NCBI GenBank assembly: GCA_938048185.1
Contig: CALIVT010000009.1
Coordinates: forward strand, 1 to 64,000
Length of the DNA stretch: 64,000 nt
Direction of reading: 5' to 3'
Source of the DNA: an uncultured Arenicella sp.
GTDB lineage: Bacteria; Pseudomonadota; Gammaproteobacteria; Arenicellales; Arenicellaceae
The stretch's first letter is position 1, and every line of letters starts with the position of its first letter. Below, piece after piece: positions 7,752 through 17,988 of this stretch. A program made the translations under genes and the position numbers. Below the pieces are notes generated by a model that made no database searches, was not told the origin of the DNA, and saw only the letters and a list, made by a program, of their open reading frames with translations.

Positions 7752-8994
7752 TGTTTAGGACTCTTTCCTTAGTGCTCTTTTGCACTTTTTTAATTTGCTC
7801 AAGACGAGCCTGATGAATCGCGGCTTGTATTTTCTTGCCATCACTTAGGCCCTCTGCAATTTCACCACCATTAACACTCTTGGCCGCTTGTTGACACTCT
7901 AAAAACAAAGCCGCTTGGGTGTAGTCGCGGTTTTCAAAGCCTGTACGTCCGCGAGCATCGGCAATGCAACTTAGTGCAATTTGCTGAGCACGTTGGTCGT
8001 CCATCAAGCTACGAGTTTTCTCAAGCATCGTTAATATGGTCTGTGGCCGAAGCTCAAACATTTTATGCATGTGCAAGTGATATTCGCAGACTGCAAGCGC
8101 TAAAGATTGAAATTTTCTCGGCACTCTTAGTCGCTCGCACAAGCCCTTTATGACCGGGATACCGCCACGTTCATGCCCTCGATGTGAGGGTAAAATGTCA
8201 GCGGGCGTGATCGCCTTACCCAAATCATGCACCAAGGCTGAAAAGCGCACAAGCGTGTCGTCGGTCAGTTTCGCCGCTTGCTCGATAACCATCAGAGTGT
8301 GGATACCCGTATCGATCTCGGGGTGGTATTTAGCGGTTTGAGGCACACCAAATAAGTCGTCAATTTCAGGCAAAACACGCGCCAATGCGCCACAGTCTCG
8401 CAACACCTGAAAGAAAATTTGCGGCGAATCAGTTTTTAGCGCTTTGTGCATTTCCGCCCATACGCGCTCAGGAACTAGAGCATCAACTTCACCATTGGCC
8501 ACCATTTTCTTCATCAACGCGAGCGTCTCAGGCGCGATGCTAAAGCCGAATCGGGCGGCAAACCGAGCGGCGCGAAGAATACGCACCGGGTCTTCAAGAA
8601 AAGCGTCCGATACGTGGCGAATAATGCCCGCGGTTAGATCGGCTTGACCATTGTGTAAGTCAATTAAATTGCCATCGGGGTCTTGCGCCATGGCATTAAT
8701 TGTCAAATCACGGCGTTCAAGGTCTTGCGCTAAAGTAATCTCACGCGATGCGTTGAATTGGAAGCCCTGATAACCCTTGGCGGTTTTACGTTCGGTGCGT
8801 GCCAAGGCGTATTCTTCCCCTGATTTTTTATCAATAAAAACGGGGAAGTCTTTGCCGACCGGCTCGTAGCCATTATCGACCATCATCTCGGGGGTCGCGC
8901 CGACCACGACCCAATCGCGATCAGGCGCTTCGACGCCCAATAGTCGATCTCTTACCGCACCACCTACTAGGTAAATTTGTACTGCAGAATCCAT
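7744..8994 (-). CDS. cca: CCA-adding enzyme with HD phosphohydrolase domain
   Basis: Adds or repairs the 3' CCA end of tRNA, using CTP and ATP without a template. Visible parts are VGGAVRD (10-16), DRDW (25-28), [10 protein letters not shown] (93-102), and the helix [16 protein letters not shown] (134-149). They are followed by an HD domain (His232, HD at 256-257) as in multifunctional proteobacterial CCA proteins that also remove 2',3'-cyclic phosphates. Full length (416 aa). It is 14 bases downstream of pyrE on the same strand and overlaps the GH5 start. Confidence 0.96.
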   Translation of the reverse strand: MDSAVQIYLVGGAVRDRLLGVEAPDRDWVVVGATPEMMVDNGYEPVGKDFPVFIDKKSGEEYALARTERKTAKGYQGFQFNASREITLAQDLERRDLTINAMAQDPDGNLIDLHNGQADLTAGIIRHVSDAFLEDPVRILRAARFAARFGFSIAPETLALMKKMVANGEVDALVPERVWAEMHKALKTDSPQIFFQVLRDCGALARVLPEIDDLFGVPQTAKYHPEIDTGIHTLMVIEQAAKLTDDTLVRFSALVHDLGKAITPADILPSHRGHERGGIPVIKGLCERLRVPRKFQSLALAVCEYHLHMHKMFELRPQTILTMLEKTRSLMDDQRAQQIALSCIADARGRTGFENRDYTQAALFLECQQAAKSVNGGEIAEGLSDGKKIQAAIHQARLEQIKKVQKSTKERVLNNA

Positions 8995-9008
8995 AACTTA
9001 AGATACGT

Positions 9009-9668
9009 TTAAGACACGCCGTAGCGATCTCTATACACTCTCATTCGTTCCAGGTTTTCTTCTTGGTCCGGCTGGTCCTTCAGATAATCGATCAAATTTG
9101 CGAGCGTCGCTATAGCGACAACTGGAATACCAAACTCGGCTTCAACTTGTTGAATAGCCGAATTTTCAGTTGGCTGCCCATCTTTTTGACCTTTCTCTTG
9201 GCGATCTAAAGCCAGGAACACCGCAGACGGTTTGGCGCCGGCAGCCAGAATCAATTCAAACGACTCGCGTACCGCCGTACCCGCGGTAATAACGTCGTCA
9301 ATGATAGCAACGTCACCGACCAACTCAGCACCGACCATATTGCCGCCTTCACCGTGATCTTTGGCTTCTTTGCGGTTGAATGCGAACGGTACTTCCTTGC
9401 CGGTTGCGTCAGATAAGGCCATCGCCGTAGCGCACGATAAGGTAATGCCTTTATAGGCTGGACCAAATAAAACATCGAAGTCGAGATCCGCATTTTCAAT
9501 ACTACACGCGAAATAACGGCTGAATTGCAGCATTGTGGCGCCGCTATTAAACAGCCCGGTATTGAAAAAGTAGGGGCTGGTGCGGCCAGACTTTAACGTA
9601 AATTCACCAAAGCGCAAAACGCCGGTTTTTAGGGCAAACTCAATGAACTGTTCTTGATATGGAAGCAT
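9009..9668 (-). CDS. pyrE: Orotate phosphoribosyltransferase
   Basis: Joins orotate and PRPP to make orotidine monophosphate in pyrimidine synthesis. The PRPP-binding motif AIIDDVITAGTA is at 121-132 and the mobile catalytic loop RKEAKDHGEGG at 99-109. Full length (219 aa). It is the first gene of a leftward group with cca. It is divergent from the exonuclease III gene over a 92-base gap holding a palindrome. The next pathway gene, pyrF, is 28 kb away. Confidence 0.97.
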   Translation of the reverse strand: MLPYQEQFIEFALKTGVLRFGEFTLKSGRTSPYFFNTGLFNSGATMLQFSRYFACSIENADLDFDVLFGPAYKGITLSCATAMALSDATGKEVPFAFNRKEAKDHGEGGNMVGAELVGDVAIIDDVITAGTAVRESFELILAAGAKPSAVFLALDRQEKGQKDGQPTENSAIQQVEAEFGIPVVAIATLANLIDYLKDQPDQEENLERMRVYRDRYGVS

Positions 9669-9708
9669 GCTAAGGGTCTAGTTTTATCATTTTAGTATTT
9701 TCGTTTTC

Positions 9709-9721
9709 CAGTATGATACTG
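9709..9721. promoter_or_regulatory. 13-base palindrome between pyrE and the exonuclease gene
   Basis: CAGTAT-G-ATACTG is a perfect inverted repeat in the shared promoter region. It does not match the LexA consensus (CTGT-N8-ACAG). It could be an operator or a -10 overlap; nothing in the sequence decides. Confidence 0.25.
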
Positions 9722-9760
9722 ACAGCGTAAATTTAAGCTATACGAAAACCAAATTTAATA

Positions 9761-10576
9761 ATGAAAGTAATATCAGCAAATCTTAACGGAATTCGCGCTG
9801 CAGCGCGCAAAGGCTTTTACGAGTGGTTACCAAAGGTAGACGCCGACGTCATTTGCCTACAAGAGCTAAAAGCACAACCAGACCAAATAGAAGGCTTACC
9901 CTATCACCCTGAGGCCTATCACACATTTTTTCACGCAGCCCAGAAAAAGGGTTATTCCGGCGTAGGAATTTACTGCAAAGAAAAGCCTGACGCCGTGCAC
10001 ATTGGCCTAGGCAAGGGTTTTGAAGACGTCGACTCTGAAGGGCGCTACATTCAGGCTGACTTCGGCAACCTGAGTGTCGCATCGTTGTATATGCCGTCTG
10101 GCTCAAGCAAAGATGAACGTCAAGAATTCAAGATAGATATGATGGGCCGCTTTGAAGCTAAGCTTAAAGAACTAGCCGATTCTGGCCGCGATGTGATCAT
10201 CTGCGGTGACTGGAATATTGTGCACAAAAAGCGCGACATCAAGAACTGGCGGGGAAATCAAAAGCGCTCGGGCTTCTTACCCGAAGAGCGGCAGTGGATG
10301 GATTGGCTGTATGGCGAAACCGAACCTGAATTAGAAGGCGGTCGTGGTGGCCATGCAGGCTTTCACGACGCATTTAGACTTATCAATGATGAAGATGAGC
10401 AATACACCTGGTGGTCAAACCGCGGCCAAGCATGGGCTAACAATACGGGGTGGCGGATTGACTACCATGTTATTAGCGAGAGTTTAAAGAATAAGGTTGT
10501 CGCCGGGTCGGACCTTATTTATAAGGATGAGCGCTTTTCCGATCACGCGCCCTTGGTTATTGAGTATGACCTCTAA
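9761..10576 (+). CDS. xthA: Exodeoxyribonuclease III (AP endonuclease)
   Basis: Cuts DNA at abasic sites and removes nucleotides 3' to 5' in base excision repair. Family motifs are present in order: SANLNGIRAA (5-14), LQELK with the metal-binding Glu35, YMPSG near 110, GDWNIVH near 147, RIDYH near 238 and the terminal SDHAPLV. The 271-aa length is normal for the ExoA/Xth group. No strong ribosome binding site is visible, but the ATG is fixed by the conserved N-terminus. It is followed after 6 bases by the AmpG-like gene. Confidence 0.95.
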   Translation: MKVISANLNGIRAAARKGFYEWLPKVDADVICLQELKAQPDQIEGLPYHPEAYHTFFHAAQKKGYSGVGIYCKEKPDAVHIGLGKGFEDVDSEGRYIQADFGNLSVASLYMPSGSSKDERQEFKIDMMGRFEAKLKELADSGRDVIICGDWNIVHKKRDIKNWRGNQKRSGFLPEERQWMDWLYGETEPELEGGRGGHAGFHDAFRLINDEDEQYTWWSNRGQAWANNTGWRIDYHVISESLKNKVVAGSDLIYKDERFSDHAPLVIEYDL

Positions 10577-10582
10577 ACGCTG

Positions 10583-12181
10583 ATGCTAAAACCACAACAC
10601 GCTGCGCGAGAGCCAACCAACGAACTCAGGTGGTGGCAAGAAAAATCCGTTTGGATCCTATTGTTATTGGGCTTTTCTGCTGGAGTGCCTTATTTTTTGA
10701 TCTTCGGCACTCTATCGCTCTGGCTTTTAGAAGCAGGCGTAGAGCGGTCCGCCGTCACGTTCTTCAGCTGGGCAGTGCTGGGGTATTCGTTCAAATTCGT
10801 TTGGGCACCGTTGGTCGATCGACTTCCTCTGCCCTTACTCACAAAGTTGTTTGGTCGGCGCCGAGGGTGGCTGTTGCTTGCGCAAGGAACCGTGATATTT
10901 TCGATCATGCTGATGGCAAGTATTGACCCCGCCAACTCACTTAGCTGGATGGCTCGCGGCGCGGTTTTATTGGGATTTGCTGCGGCGACACAAGACATTG
11001 TTATCGACGCCTACCGTATTGAAATTGCTGAGCCACGCTTACAAGCAATGTTGTCGTCGACGTATGTCGCAGGGTATCGCGTTGGCATGATAATGGCTGG
11101 CGCGGTTGCGCTCTCTCTTGCTCAGGAGCTTGGTAGCTCACAAGGGGCGTATTCATACGAAGCGTGGCGGCTCACCTACATTATTATGGCTGCTGTGATG
11201 GGGGTTGGTGTGTTAACAACTCTGGTAATAAAAGAGCCGAACGTTGACACTAGCATTGGTGAGCAGTACCAAACGGGTGACTATGTTTTATTTTTCGTCG
11301 TATTCTTGTTTTCGATACTGGCCTTAGTTCTGGTTTATTCATACTTCCCCCAAACGCCAAACCTGTTCTCTGAATTAACTCAAAAATTCTTTGCGTTCTT
11401 CTACGGTATCGCCAGAATGATGCTATCAATTCTGGCTGCGTATTTGACTGCGAAATGTTGCTCAGCGCTTGGCTTAGTGAACCCTGAACTGGTGCGCGAA
11501 AGCTACGTTGATCCAATTTCTGACTTTCTAAAGCGCTACGGAAAACTCGCCATCTGGGTCTTGCTGTTGGTTGGCTTGTATCGAATATCAGACATTGTGA
11601 TGGGTGTAATCACCAACATTTTTTACGCCGAGATGGGCTACACCAAAAAGGAAATCGCCAGCATTACCAAAGTATTTGGAATTCTGGTGACAATCTTTGG
11701 GGCGTTTATGGGTGGACTATTAGCCATTCGAATCGGCGTTATGCGCGCGCTGATGTTCGGGGCAGTACTGGTCGCAGTAACCAATCTACTGTTTATGTGG
11801 CTTGCTCAAATTGACGGCGCTCACACGTATTTTGAGTTCTCGATACCACTTTGGTTTACCCACATCGATGTGGCATTACCAAGAGAGTTATTCATTGTCA
11901 TTGTCATGGATAACCTCGCCCAAGGCTTCGCTATTGCGGCATTTATCGGATGGCTGTCGGCGCTCACAAACGTTTCGTTTACCGCAACACAATACGCGAT
12001 TTTCAGTTCCCTGATGACTCTTATTCCGAAGCTGATTGGCGGTTACTCAGGCACCCTAGTTGAGAGTGTCGGCTATTCGAATTTCTTTCTATTTGCCAGT
12101 GCGCTGGGGATACCCGTCATTGCGCTAATTTACTACTTACAGAAACATCTAGAATTCAAAACCGCCAAAGTGAAGACCTAA
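10583..12181 (+). CDS. ampG: AmpG-like MFS permease
   Basis: Inner-membrane MFS permease of the AmpG type, which imports muropeptides (GlcNAc-anhydroMurNAc peptides) for cell wall recycling. Evidence: GFSAGVPYFLIFGTLSLWL near residue 34, the loop YSFKFVWAPLVDRLPLP near 68, GRRRGWLL near 91, and ATQDIVIDAYRIE near 135, all typical of AmpG. At 532 aa it is longer than E. coli AmpG, with an inserted hydrophobic section around 215-300 that may be two extra membrane helices. It follows the exonuclease gene closely. Confidence 0.88.
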   Translation: MLKPQHAAREPTNELRWWQEKSVWILLLLGFSAGVPYFLIFGTLSLWLLEAGVERSAVTFFSWAVLGYSFKFVWAPLVDRLPLPLLTKLFGRRRGWLLLAQGTVIFSIMLMASIDPANSLSWMARGAVLLGFAAATQDIVIDAYRIEIAEPRLQAMLSSTYVAGYRVGMIMAGAVALSLAQELGSSQGAYSYEAWRLTYIIMAAVMGVGVLTTLVIKEPNVDTSIGEQYQTGDYVLFFVVFLFSILALVLVYSYFPQTPNLFSELTQKFFAFFYGIARMMLSILAAYLTAKCCSALGLVNPELVRESYVDPISDFLKRYGKLAIWVLLLVGLYRISDIVMGVITNIFYAEMGYTKKEIASITKVFGILVTIFGAFMGGLLAIRIGVMRALMFGAVLVAVTNLLFMWLAQIDGAHTYFEFSIPLWFTHIDVALPRELFIVIVMDNLAQGFAIAAFIGWLSALTNVSFTATQYAIFSSLMTLIPKLIGGYSGTLVESVGYSNFFLFASALGIPVIALIYYLQKHLEFKTAKVKT

Positions 12182-12248
12182 ACAAAATTAGCACTTGGAT
12201 TCTGGCCAGTTCGATTCATCAACCCAGGTCATCGCCGCCACTTTAACC

Positions 12249-13157
12249 CTAATTGCGCAACGCAGCGACGACGTTAGCAACACCCTTTATGAGCAGTGCC
12301 ACCCCAAACAGCGACACGGCAAATATGACGTAGCTTACAAGCCCGTATGTTGGTGCTGATGTCGCTTCGATATAGGTGATGGGCAGGCTTAATGTTAGCC
12401 AAAGAACGCCAAGATAAATAGAGGTGCGAGAACCCGTGCTTCGTGAACCTCTAAGCCGATACTCAATCACGATAGGCACTACTAGCGCCGGAAAAACCAG
12501 AGCAACTAGCCCATGATAGTCGCCGTCCTGCAAGGCACTGTACGCAATCGCAAAACTTAATAAGCAACCGCTCACCATTACTACCATAAATGAGAGAGAC
12601 ACCGTGCGTGCCCACGCCTTGCTCGATTCCGACTCGGCCCTAGGTCGCAGCCACAATGCAAGCTGCGTATACAGCGAGACGTAACCAAGACCGCCTAAGC
12701 AAAAGGCGAACACTAGGAACGTAACCAAGCCAGCGACATTGAGGCTTCGATCAAGAATCGAGTTTCTTGGATTATTCGGATCAACATACACGTTTGTCGT
12801 TTCGCCAGCCTGATACAAAGGCTCAAGTTTGCGGTAAAGACGAGAATTGTATTGCCCAGGGTTCGAGTCCGCCGACGTAATAAACGAGATTCGTGAATTA
12901 CTATATGTCGTACCATTGACGGCATATTTATAAACGATTTTAAGTTTGTAACTGACGTCTTCGTATACACGGCCTTCATCATCCGTTCGCGTGCTGCGCT
13001 GAACATCGAGTTTCAAATTTGAGATGCTCGCGGGGTACGACTCCCAGTCTTTTGCTAGGTGCCAGCGCACAACGGTGCCAAAAACATTATGCCGAATTAT
13101 CTCGCTGGCGAACCACACAAATGCACAGCAAATTAATAACCAAATATACTTGATCAT
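12249..13157 (-). CDS. DUF3592 membrane protein
   Basis: An N-terminal helix is followed by an extracytoplasmic DUF3592 domain (about 30-125: SYKLKIVYKYAVNG, then YQAGETTNVYVDPNNPRNSIL), then four or so membrane helices in the C-terminal half. The role is unknown. The ATG at 13157 is chosen over 13193 because GGTGA sits seven bases before it and the first helix then starts at once. It is monocistronic between convergent and divergent neighbours. Confidence 0.8.
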   Translation of the reverse strand: MIKYIWLLICCAFVWFASEIIRHNVFGTVVRWHLAKDWESYPASISNLKLDVQRSTRTDDEGRVYEDVSYKLKIVYKYAVNGTTYSNSRISFITSADSNPGQYNSRLYRKLEPLYQAGETTNVYVDPNNPRNSILDRSLNVAGLVTFLVFAFCLGGLGYVSLYTQLALWLRPRAESESSKAWARTVSLSFMVVMVSGCLLSFAIAYSALQDGDYHGLVALVFPALVVPIVIEYRLRGSRSTGSRTSIYLGVLWLTLSLPITYIEATSAPTYGLVSYVIFAVSLFGVALLIKGVANVVAALRN

Positions 13158-13306
13158 TGTAATTTCACCGCTGAACCGGTTATAGGCACACAACGTGCGA
13201 AACCAATAGCCCGTAGTTCAGTCATGTGCTTTTCCCATTTCTATGTCTAATCTTATACACATGTTTGCTATTCTAAAGCGACCTTAAGCTCTGATCCTAT
13301 TCAATT

Positions 13307-14869
13307 TTGAAAAAGCTAACGTTCGACAACCGTTTTACCCACGAGTTGCCTGCCGACCCACTTGATACCAACGCGCGTCGGCAGGTCCAAAACGCCTGTT
13401 TTTCGTGGGTGCAGCCGAGCCCGGTAAGCGCACCAAGTTTGGTTTCGTTCTCTAAAGAGACCGCAGAGCTGCTGGGCTTGAATGAAGACGACTGCCGTAG
13501 CAATGCGTTTCTAAACACGTTTTCAGGCAACCAACTACTTGATGGTATGCAGCCCTATGCTATGTGCTACGGCGGTCATCAGTTTGGTAATTGGGCCGGG
13601 CAACTGGGTGACGGACGGGCAATCAACCTCGGCGAATCACTGAATCAAGCGGGCCAGCATTGGGCGTTGCAATTAAAAGGCGCTGGGCCAACGCCGTACT
13701 CTCGAACAGCAGACGGGTTGGCGGTGCTGCGCTCTTCGGTTCGCGAGTATCTGTGCAGCGAGGCGATGCATCATTTAGGCGTTCCTACTACGCGTGCGTT
13801 AAGTCTTATTAATACTGGCGAGCAAGTCATGCGCGACATGCTCTACAACGGTAACGCAGCTTACGAACCAGGGGCGGTGGTTTGTAGAGTCAGCCCCAGC
13901 TTTTTACGATTTGGGAACTTTCAACTGTTTGCATCACGCAAGCAAATCGATGAGCTGCGGTTATTGCTAGATTTTACGATTAGACATCATTTTTCAACCC
14001 TATTAGACGACCATCAAGCCGGGTCGAAGGAGCTCTATCTGGCGTGGTTCAACGAGGTGTGCCAACGCACGGTTACAATGACGGTACACTGGATGCGCAT
14101 CGGCTTTGTGCACGGCGTTATGAATACCGACAACATGTCGATACTCGGCTTAACCATAGACTACGGTCCTTATGGCTGGCTCGACAACTTTGACCCGGAG
14201 TGGACACCAAATACCACCGACGCCCAGAACCGTCGCTATCGCTATAGCCAGCAACCCAATATTGCGCTTTGGAACTGCTACCAACTCGCTAATAGCCTAT
14301 ATCCATTAATCGAAGATGCCGAGCCACTTGAAGCGATACTGAATAACTTTCAGGCGAGCTATCAAGATCAGTGGCGCGCGATGATGGCCTCGAAACTCGG
14401 GTTCAAGTCGCTGCAAGACGGCGACGAAGTTTTGTTCGAGCAACTCGAGACCTTACTAGCACGCGTCGAGACAGACATGACGATTTTCTACCGCTGCCTA
14501 GCGAGCAACAAGTTAACACTGGCCAGTTTTACACCGGCCTACTACCAAGATGACCTTCCGCAAGACTACCTTGATAGCTTACAAACATGGTTACACGACT
14601 ATCAGGCCCGTTTAGATCAAGATAATCGCAGTGTCGCCGAGCGCCAGCGCGCCATGAACGCGGTGAACCCAAAGTACTTATTTCGGAATTATTTAGCACA
14701 GCAAGCAATTGATAAAGCCGAAGCCGGCGATTACTCAATGGTAAATCAATTGCTTGAGGTATTGCGCAAGCCTTACGACGAGCAGACGGAACACGCGCAA
14801 TTCGCGCAGCGCCGCCCTGATTGGGCAAGAAGTAAGGTCGGCTGTTCAATGCTTTCATGCAGCAGTTAA
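13307..14869 (+). CDS. selO: SelO-family protein adenylyltransferase (YdiU)
   Basis: Pseudokinase-fold enzyme that transfers AMP from ATP to hydroxyl side chains of proteins, linked in E. coli to redox stress. Motifs: FDNRF...LPADP at the start, YGGHQFGNWAGQLGDGRA near 86, LQLKGAGPTPYSR near 120, and GFVHGVMNTDNMSILGLTIDYGPYG near 265. The tail ends CSMLSCSS; eukaryotic relatives carry selenocysteine near this position, here cysteine. The family N-terminus requires the TTG at 13307, since the next Met is far inside. Full length at 520 aa. Confidence 0.94.
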   Translation: MKKLTFDNRFTHELPADPLDTNARRQVQNACFSWVQPSPVSAPSLVSFSKETAELLGLNEDDCRSNAFLNTFSGNQLLDGMQPYAMCYGGHQFGNWAGQLGDGRAINLGESLNQAGQHWALQLKGAGPTPYSRTADGLAVLRSSVREYLCSEAMHHLGVPTTRALSLINTGEQVMRDMLYNGNAAYEPGAVVCRVSPSFLRFGNFQLFASRKQIDELRLLLDFTIRHHFSTLLDDHQAGSKELYLAWFNEVCQRTVTMTVHWMRIGFVHGVMNTDNMSILGLTIDYGPYGWLDNFDPEWTPNTTDAQNRRYRYSQQPNIALWNCYQLANSLYPLIEDAEPLEAILNNFQASYQDQWRAMMASKLGFKSLQDGDEVLFEQLETLLARVETDMTIFYRCLASNKLTLASFTPAYYQDDLPQDYLDSLQTWLHDYQARLDQDNRSVAERQRAMNAVNPKYLFRNYLAQQAIDKAEAGDYSMVNQLLEVLRKPYDEQTEHAQFAQRRPDWARSKVGCSMLSCSS

Positions 14870-14911
14870 ACTATACTTAAGCCAGACATATTCAATCAGG
14901 CGTCAGCGCTC

Positions 14912-15433
14912 ATGAACACCGAAAAAATCATTGTTACCCTTTTCGCCAAAGACCGGCCCGGCATTGTTAGAGCCTTGTCGGACACAGTGCTCACCCACAA
15001 AGGTAATTGGCTTGAGAGCAGCTTGTCACGCTTATGCGGGCAGTTCACCGGCATTGTTCATGTGGAAGTTGTCTCGTCCGACCGGGCTGCGCTTATTGCC
15101 GCCTTCGACGAGCTAAAGAGCGACGGAATTCACGTAACCGTGCAACAACACGATGGCGTCAAAGACGACGATCAAGAAGTAAACGGTTTGCAAATATTGA
15201 TTGAGGCCAATGACCGCCCTGGTATTGTCAAGGAAATTACCGAGGCGCTCGCAGCGGAAAACGTTAACGTGGATAATATAGACACCGAAGTAGAAAGCGC
15301 CTCGATGGCGGGCTACCCGATTTTTCGCGCGCATCTATTCTTAGCCATGCCGGATGATTTGAGCGAAGATGACCTCGCGGATGTATTAGAAGGCGTGTCC
15401 GATGACGTGATGGTATCAATTCTAGAAGAATAA
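14912..15433 (+). CDS. GcvR-like double-ACT-domain regulator
   Basis: Two ACT domains in tandem (about 6-75 and 92-165), each opening with an xxDRPGIV turn (KDRPGIVRAL, NDRPGIVKEI). This is the layout of GcvR, which in E. coli binds GcvA and represses the glycine cleavage operon in response to glycine. No gcv gene is in the window, so the partner is unknown. It converges with priA; a short CTTAGC/GCTAAG hairpin lies between the two stops. Confidence 0.85.
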   Translation: MNTEKIIVTLFAKDRPGIVRALSDTVLTHKGNWLESSLSRLCGQFTGIVHVEVVSSDRAALIAAFDELKSDGIHVTVQQHDGVKDDDQEVNGLQILIEANDRPGIVKEITEALAAENVNVDNIDTEVESASMAGYPIFRAHLFLAMPDDLSEDDLADVLEGVSDDVMVSILEE

Positions 15434-15474
15434 ACGATTGGCTTAGCACACGGCTAAGACCGCTAGAGCTCGAA

Positions 15475-17736
15475 CTAATAGTGATCTAGCGGGTCAATAT
15501 CTAAGGTCCATCGCACTGAGCTGGCAAATTTCTTCGCCTGCGCGTCGGTCGCGAGAAAGTGCAGCCACTGCGCCAGGCATGCGTTCAGGCTAGAACGTTG
15601 GCTACTGCAGACTAGTAATTGGGCCCGGTACTTTCCGGCCCGGCGTTCCATTGGCGCAGGAATCGCGTCCATTATCCTTACCCCATCGTAGTTCACCATG
15701 TCGTCTTTGGCTTTGCGCAAAAATTGCAATGACTTAGCTTGATGCGCAGACTCACAACGCAATAGGGCAAAATAACCAAATGGCGGGAAGTTCGCCGCTT
15801 TACGCTCGTTTATCAATTGCTCGGCAAAACCATTGAAATCATGCGTAAGCACTTTGTCAAAAAATGAGTGCTCAGGAAACCGCGTCTGAATAAACACATG
15901 GCCGACATCGTCACGCCGACCCGCACGACCCGACACCTGAATAATTTGCTGAAAAAGATTTTCGCTGGCGCGAAAGTCGGTGCTATACAAACCTTGATCA
16001 GCCTCGAGAATTCCGACCATGCCAACATTCGGGAAGTCATGCCCTTTAGTGATTAGTTGCGTACCTAGCAAAATGTCCGCCTTACCGGAACGCGCCTGCT
16101 CTAGCAATTCGGCCAACTCACCTTTGCGGCGCGTACTATCACGGTCAATGCGCAACACCGTTGACTCAGGAAACCGCAATGCCAGCGCGTCTTCTACCCG
16201 CTGGGTTCCCTCGCCAACGTCCACCATTTCGGACGACTGGCAACTGCCACAATTGGTTTTTATCACGCCTTCGTAGCCACAATGATGGCAACGCAAACGG
16301 TTGGCCCGGCGATGCAATGTGAGGTGCGAATCACAGCGGTGGCATTTGGCCGCCTGCTTGCAATCTTTACAATACAACACTGGGGCGTAACCGCGACGGT
16401 TCAAAAACAACATAACTTGTTTCTTACGCTGCACGGTCATTTTAATAGCCTCGAGCATGCTAGGGCTTAAACCATCATTAGTCGCTTGTTGGTTCAGATC
16501 AATTAACTCGATCTTCGGCAAGCTAACTTTGCTGGCACGCTCAGTCAATCGAAACAACTTAAAACGCCCGTTGCTCGCATTCACATACGTTTCGATCGAC
16601 GGCGTTGCCGAACCCAAAACAATTGGAATATTGTGTTGTTTAGCACGATAGATCGCCACATCACGTGCTTGGTATCGTACATTGTCCGTTTGTTTAAACG
16701 AGCCGTCGTGTTCTTCATCAATAATGACGATACCAAGGTCACTAAACTGACTGAACACCGCAGATCGTGTTCCCACTATGATCTTGGCATTGCCTTGGCG
16801 GGCATGCCACCAAGCTAAATGTCGCTCGGTGTCGTTCAAACCTGAATGCATCATTACCACTGGCGCCGAAAAGCGCTGCTCAATACGGTCAATCAGTTGT
16901 GGTGTTAGACCGATTTCTGGCACAAGCAACAGCGCTTGTTTACCCAGTGCAAGTACGTGATCAATCGCAGCAAAATAGACCTCAGTCTTACCACTGCCAG
17001 TGACACCATGTAATAAGGAGCAGGAAAAAACCTTATCATCGATTGCGTTGAACAAACCGCTTACTGCGTCTTGCTGTTGGCCAGTAAGCGTTAAGTCGGT
17101 TTCTATTTCTCGCGCATCTACCTTTAAAGTGCGCGCCGCCAAGGCCGGCTCGCTGACATATTCCTGAACCCAGCGTTTCTCGACCAGGGCGTTAACGGCT
17201 TGTCGCCAGCCTGAAGACGTTTCCTTAAAGTCGCTAGCGTCCAACAACGAGCTTTGCATAAAGCGTTTAATAATCGCCAATTGCAATGGCGCGCGATTCA
17301 ACTCGTCAAGCGGGGAAGCACGACCGTGATCAGTGAGCACCCACGATTTTTTGTTCGCGGGCCTTAGCTCGCCACCTTGACGAATCAGGCTTGGTAGCGC
17401 GGTGCCGATGACTTCGCCGATAGGCGCTAAATAGTAACGCGATAGCCATTGCAGAGTGTGCCAAAGCGGCTCATCGAACAGGCTTATCTCGTCCAAAATT
17501 TCCAAGGCTTTTTTTAGTTTTGATTCGGGAAATTCGCTGCTGCTCTTAACCTCAGTAATAACGCCAACTAGCTTTCGTGTTCCGAACGGTACCTTTACCC
17601 GAGCCCCACGCACCGCTGTGGGGGAATCGTCAGGCACCAAGAAGTCAAACGTTTGGCGCAAAGGAACCGGCACCGCGACGCTAATAATATGGTCCGAACT
17701 GGCGATTTCGGGAAACAATGTATCAGCACCAACCAT
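15475..17736 (-). CDS. priA: Primosomal protein N' (replication restart helicase PriA)
   Basis: Recognises stalled forks and loads the replisome. The N-terminal 3'-end-binding domain (1-105) starts SVAVPVPLRQTFDF. The helicase core has Walker A GVTGSGKTEVYF near 247 and DEEH near 348. A zinc-binding insert of paired cysteines (CKDC, CHRC, CHHC, CGSC) lies near 455-500, and the C-terminal domain follows. Full length at 753 aa. The gene starts beside an AT-rich region with DnaA-box-like sites, which could bear on its control. Confidence 0.97.
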   Translation of the reverse strand: MVGADTLFPEIASSDHIISVAVPVPLRQTFDFLVPDDSPTAVRGARVKVPFGTRKLVGVITEVKSSSEFPESKLKKALEILDEISLFDEPLWHTLQWLSRYYLAPIGEVIGTALPSLIRQGGELRPANKKSWVLTDHGRASPLDELNRAPLQLAIIKRFMQSSLLDASDFKETSSGWRQAVNALVEKRWVQEYVSEPALAARTLKVDAREIETDLTLTGQQQDAVSGLFNAIDDKVFSCSLLHGVTGSGKTEVYFAAIDHVLALGKQALLLVPEIGLTPQLIDRIEQRFSAPVVMMHSGLNDTERHLAWWHARQGNAKIIVGTRSAVFSQFSDLGIVIIDEEHDGSFKQTDNVRYQARDVAIYRAKQHNIPIVLGSATPSIETYVNASNGRFKLFRLTERASKVSLPKIELIDLNQQATNDGLSPSMLEAIKMTVQRKKQVMLFLNRRGYAPVLYCKDCKQAAKCHRCDSHLTLHRRANRLRCHHCGYEGVIKTNCGSCQSSEMVDVGEGTQRVEDALALRFPESTVLRIDRDSTRRKGELAELLEQARSGKADILLGTQLITKGHDFPNVGMVGILEADQGLYSTDFRASENLFQQIIQVSGRAGRRDDVGHVFIQTRFPEHSFFDKVLTHDFNGFAEQLINERKAANFPPFGYFALLRCESAHQAKSLQFLRKAKDDMVNYDGVRIMDAIPAPMERRAGKYRAQLLVCSSQRSSLNACLAQWLHFLATDAQAKKFASSVRWTLDIDPLDHY

Positions 17737-17779
17737 AAACTACGGCGTTCTTAGCGTGACGCCAGAAGCGCGGCGCAAG

Positions 17780-17988
17780 TTACCCACAAAGCCTGTGGAT
17801 AACTTTGTTGATAAAACTTTTTTTCCGCGGCTCAGCATTGGTAGATATTGGCTTGGCACTTTTTGCCTATTTTTTGAGCAATCAATTTTTTTCAATAAAA
17901 TCAATAATTTATGGTCAATTTAAATATTACAAACAGATTGCTTAAAAAAAAATCTGTAAAACTATTGACATAAAAAAATTGTGTATAA
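17780..17988. other. DnaA-box-like cluster with AT-rich tract and IHF-like site
   Basis: Four DnaA-box-like 9-mers: TTACCCACA (17780-17788), TGTGGATAA (17794-17802, perfect TTATCCACA on the other strand), TGTTGATAA (17806-17814, one mismatch) and TGTGTATAA (17980-17988, fits TTATNCACA). Between them lies a tract of very high AT content with an IHF-like site AATCAATAATTTA (17899-17911) and an ACAGATT/AATCTGT hairpin (17933-17957). These are the parts of a replication origin, but a DnaA-responsive control region is equally possible. The rest of the 17737-18275 gap shows a promoter-like TTGACA at 17965 and no gene. Confidence 0.45.

Noticed and set aside
12850-12875. tRNA T-arm-like GGTTCGAGTCC
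   Set aside because: It lies inside the DUF3592 gene and no acceptor stem or anticodon arm can be formed around it.
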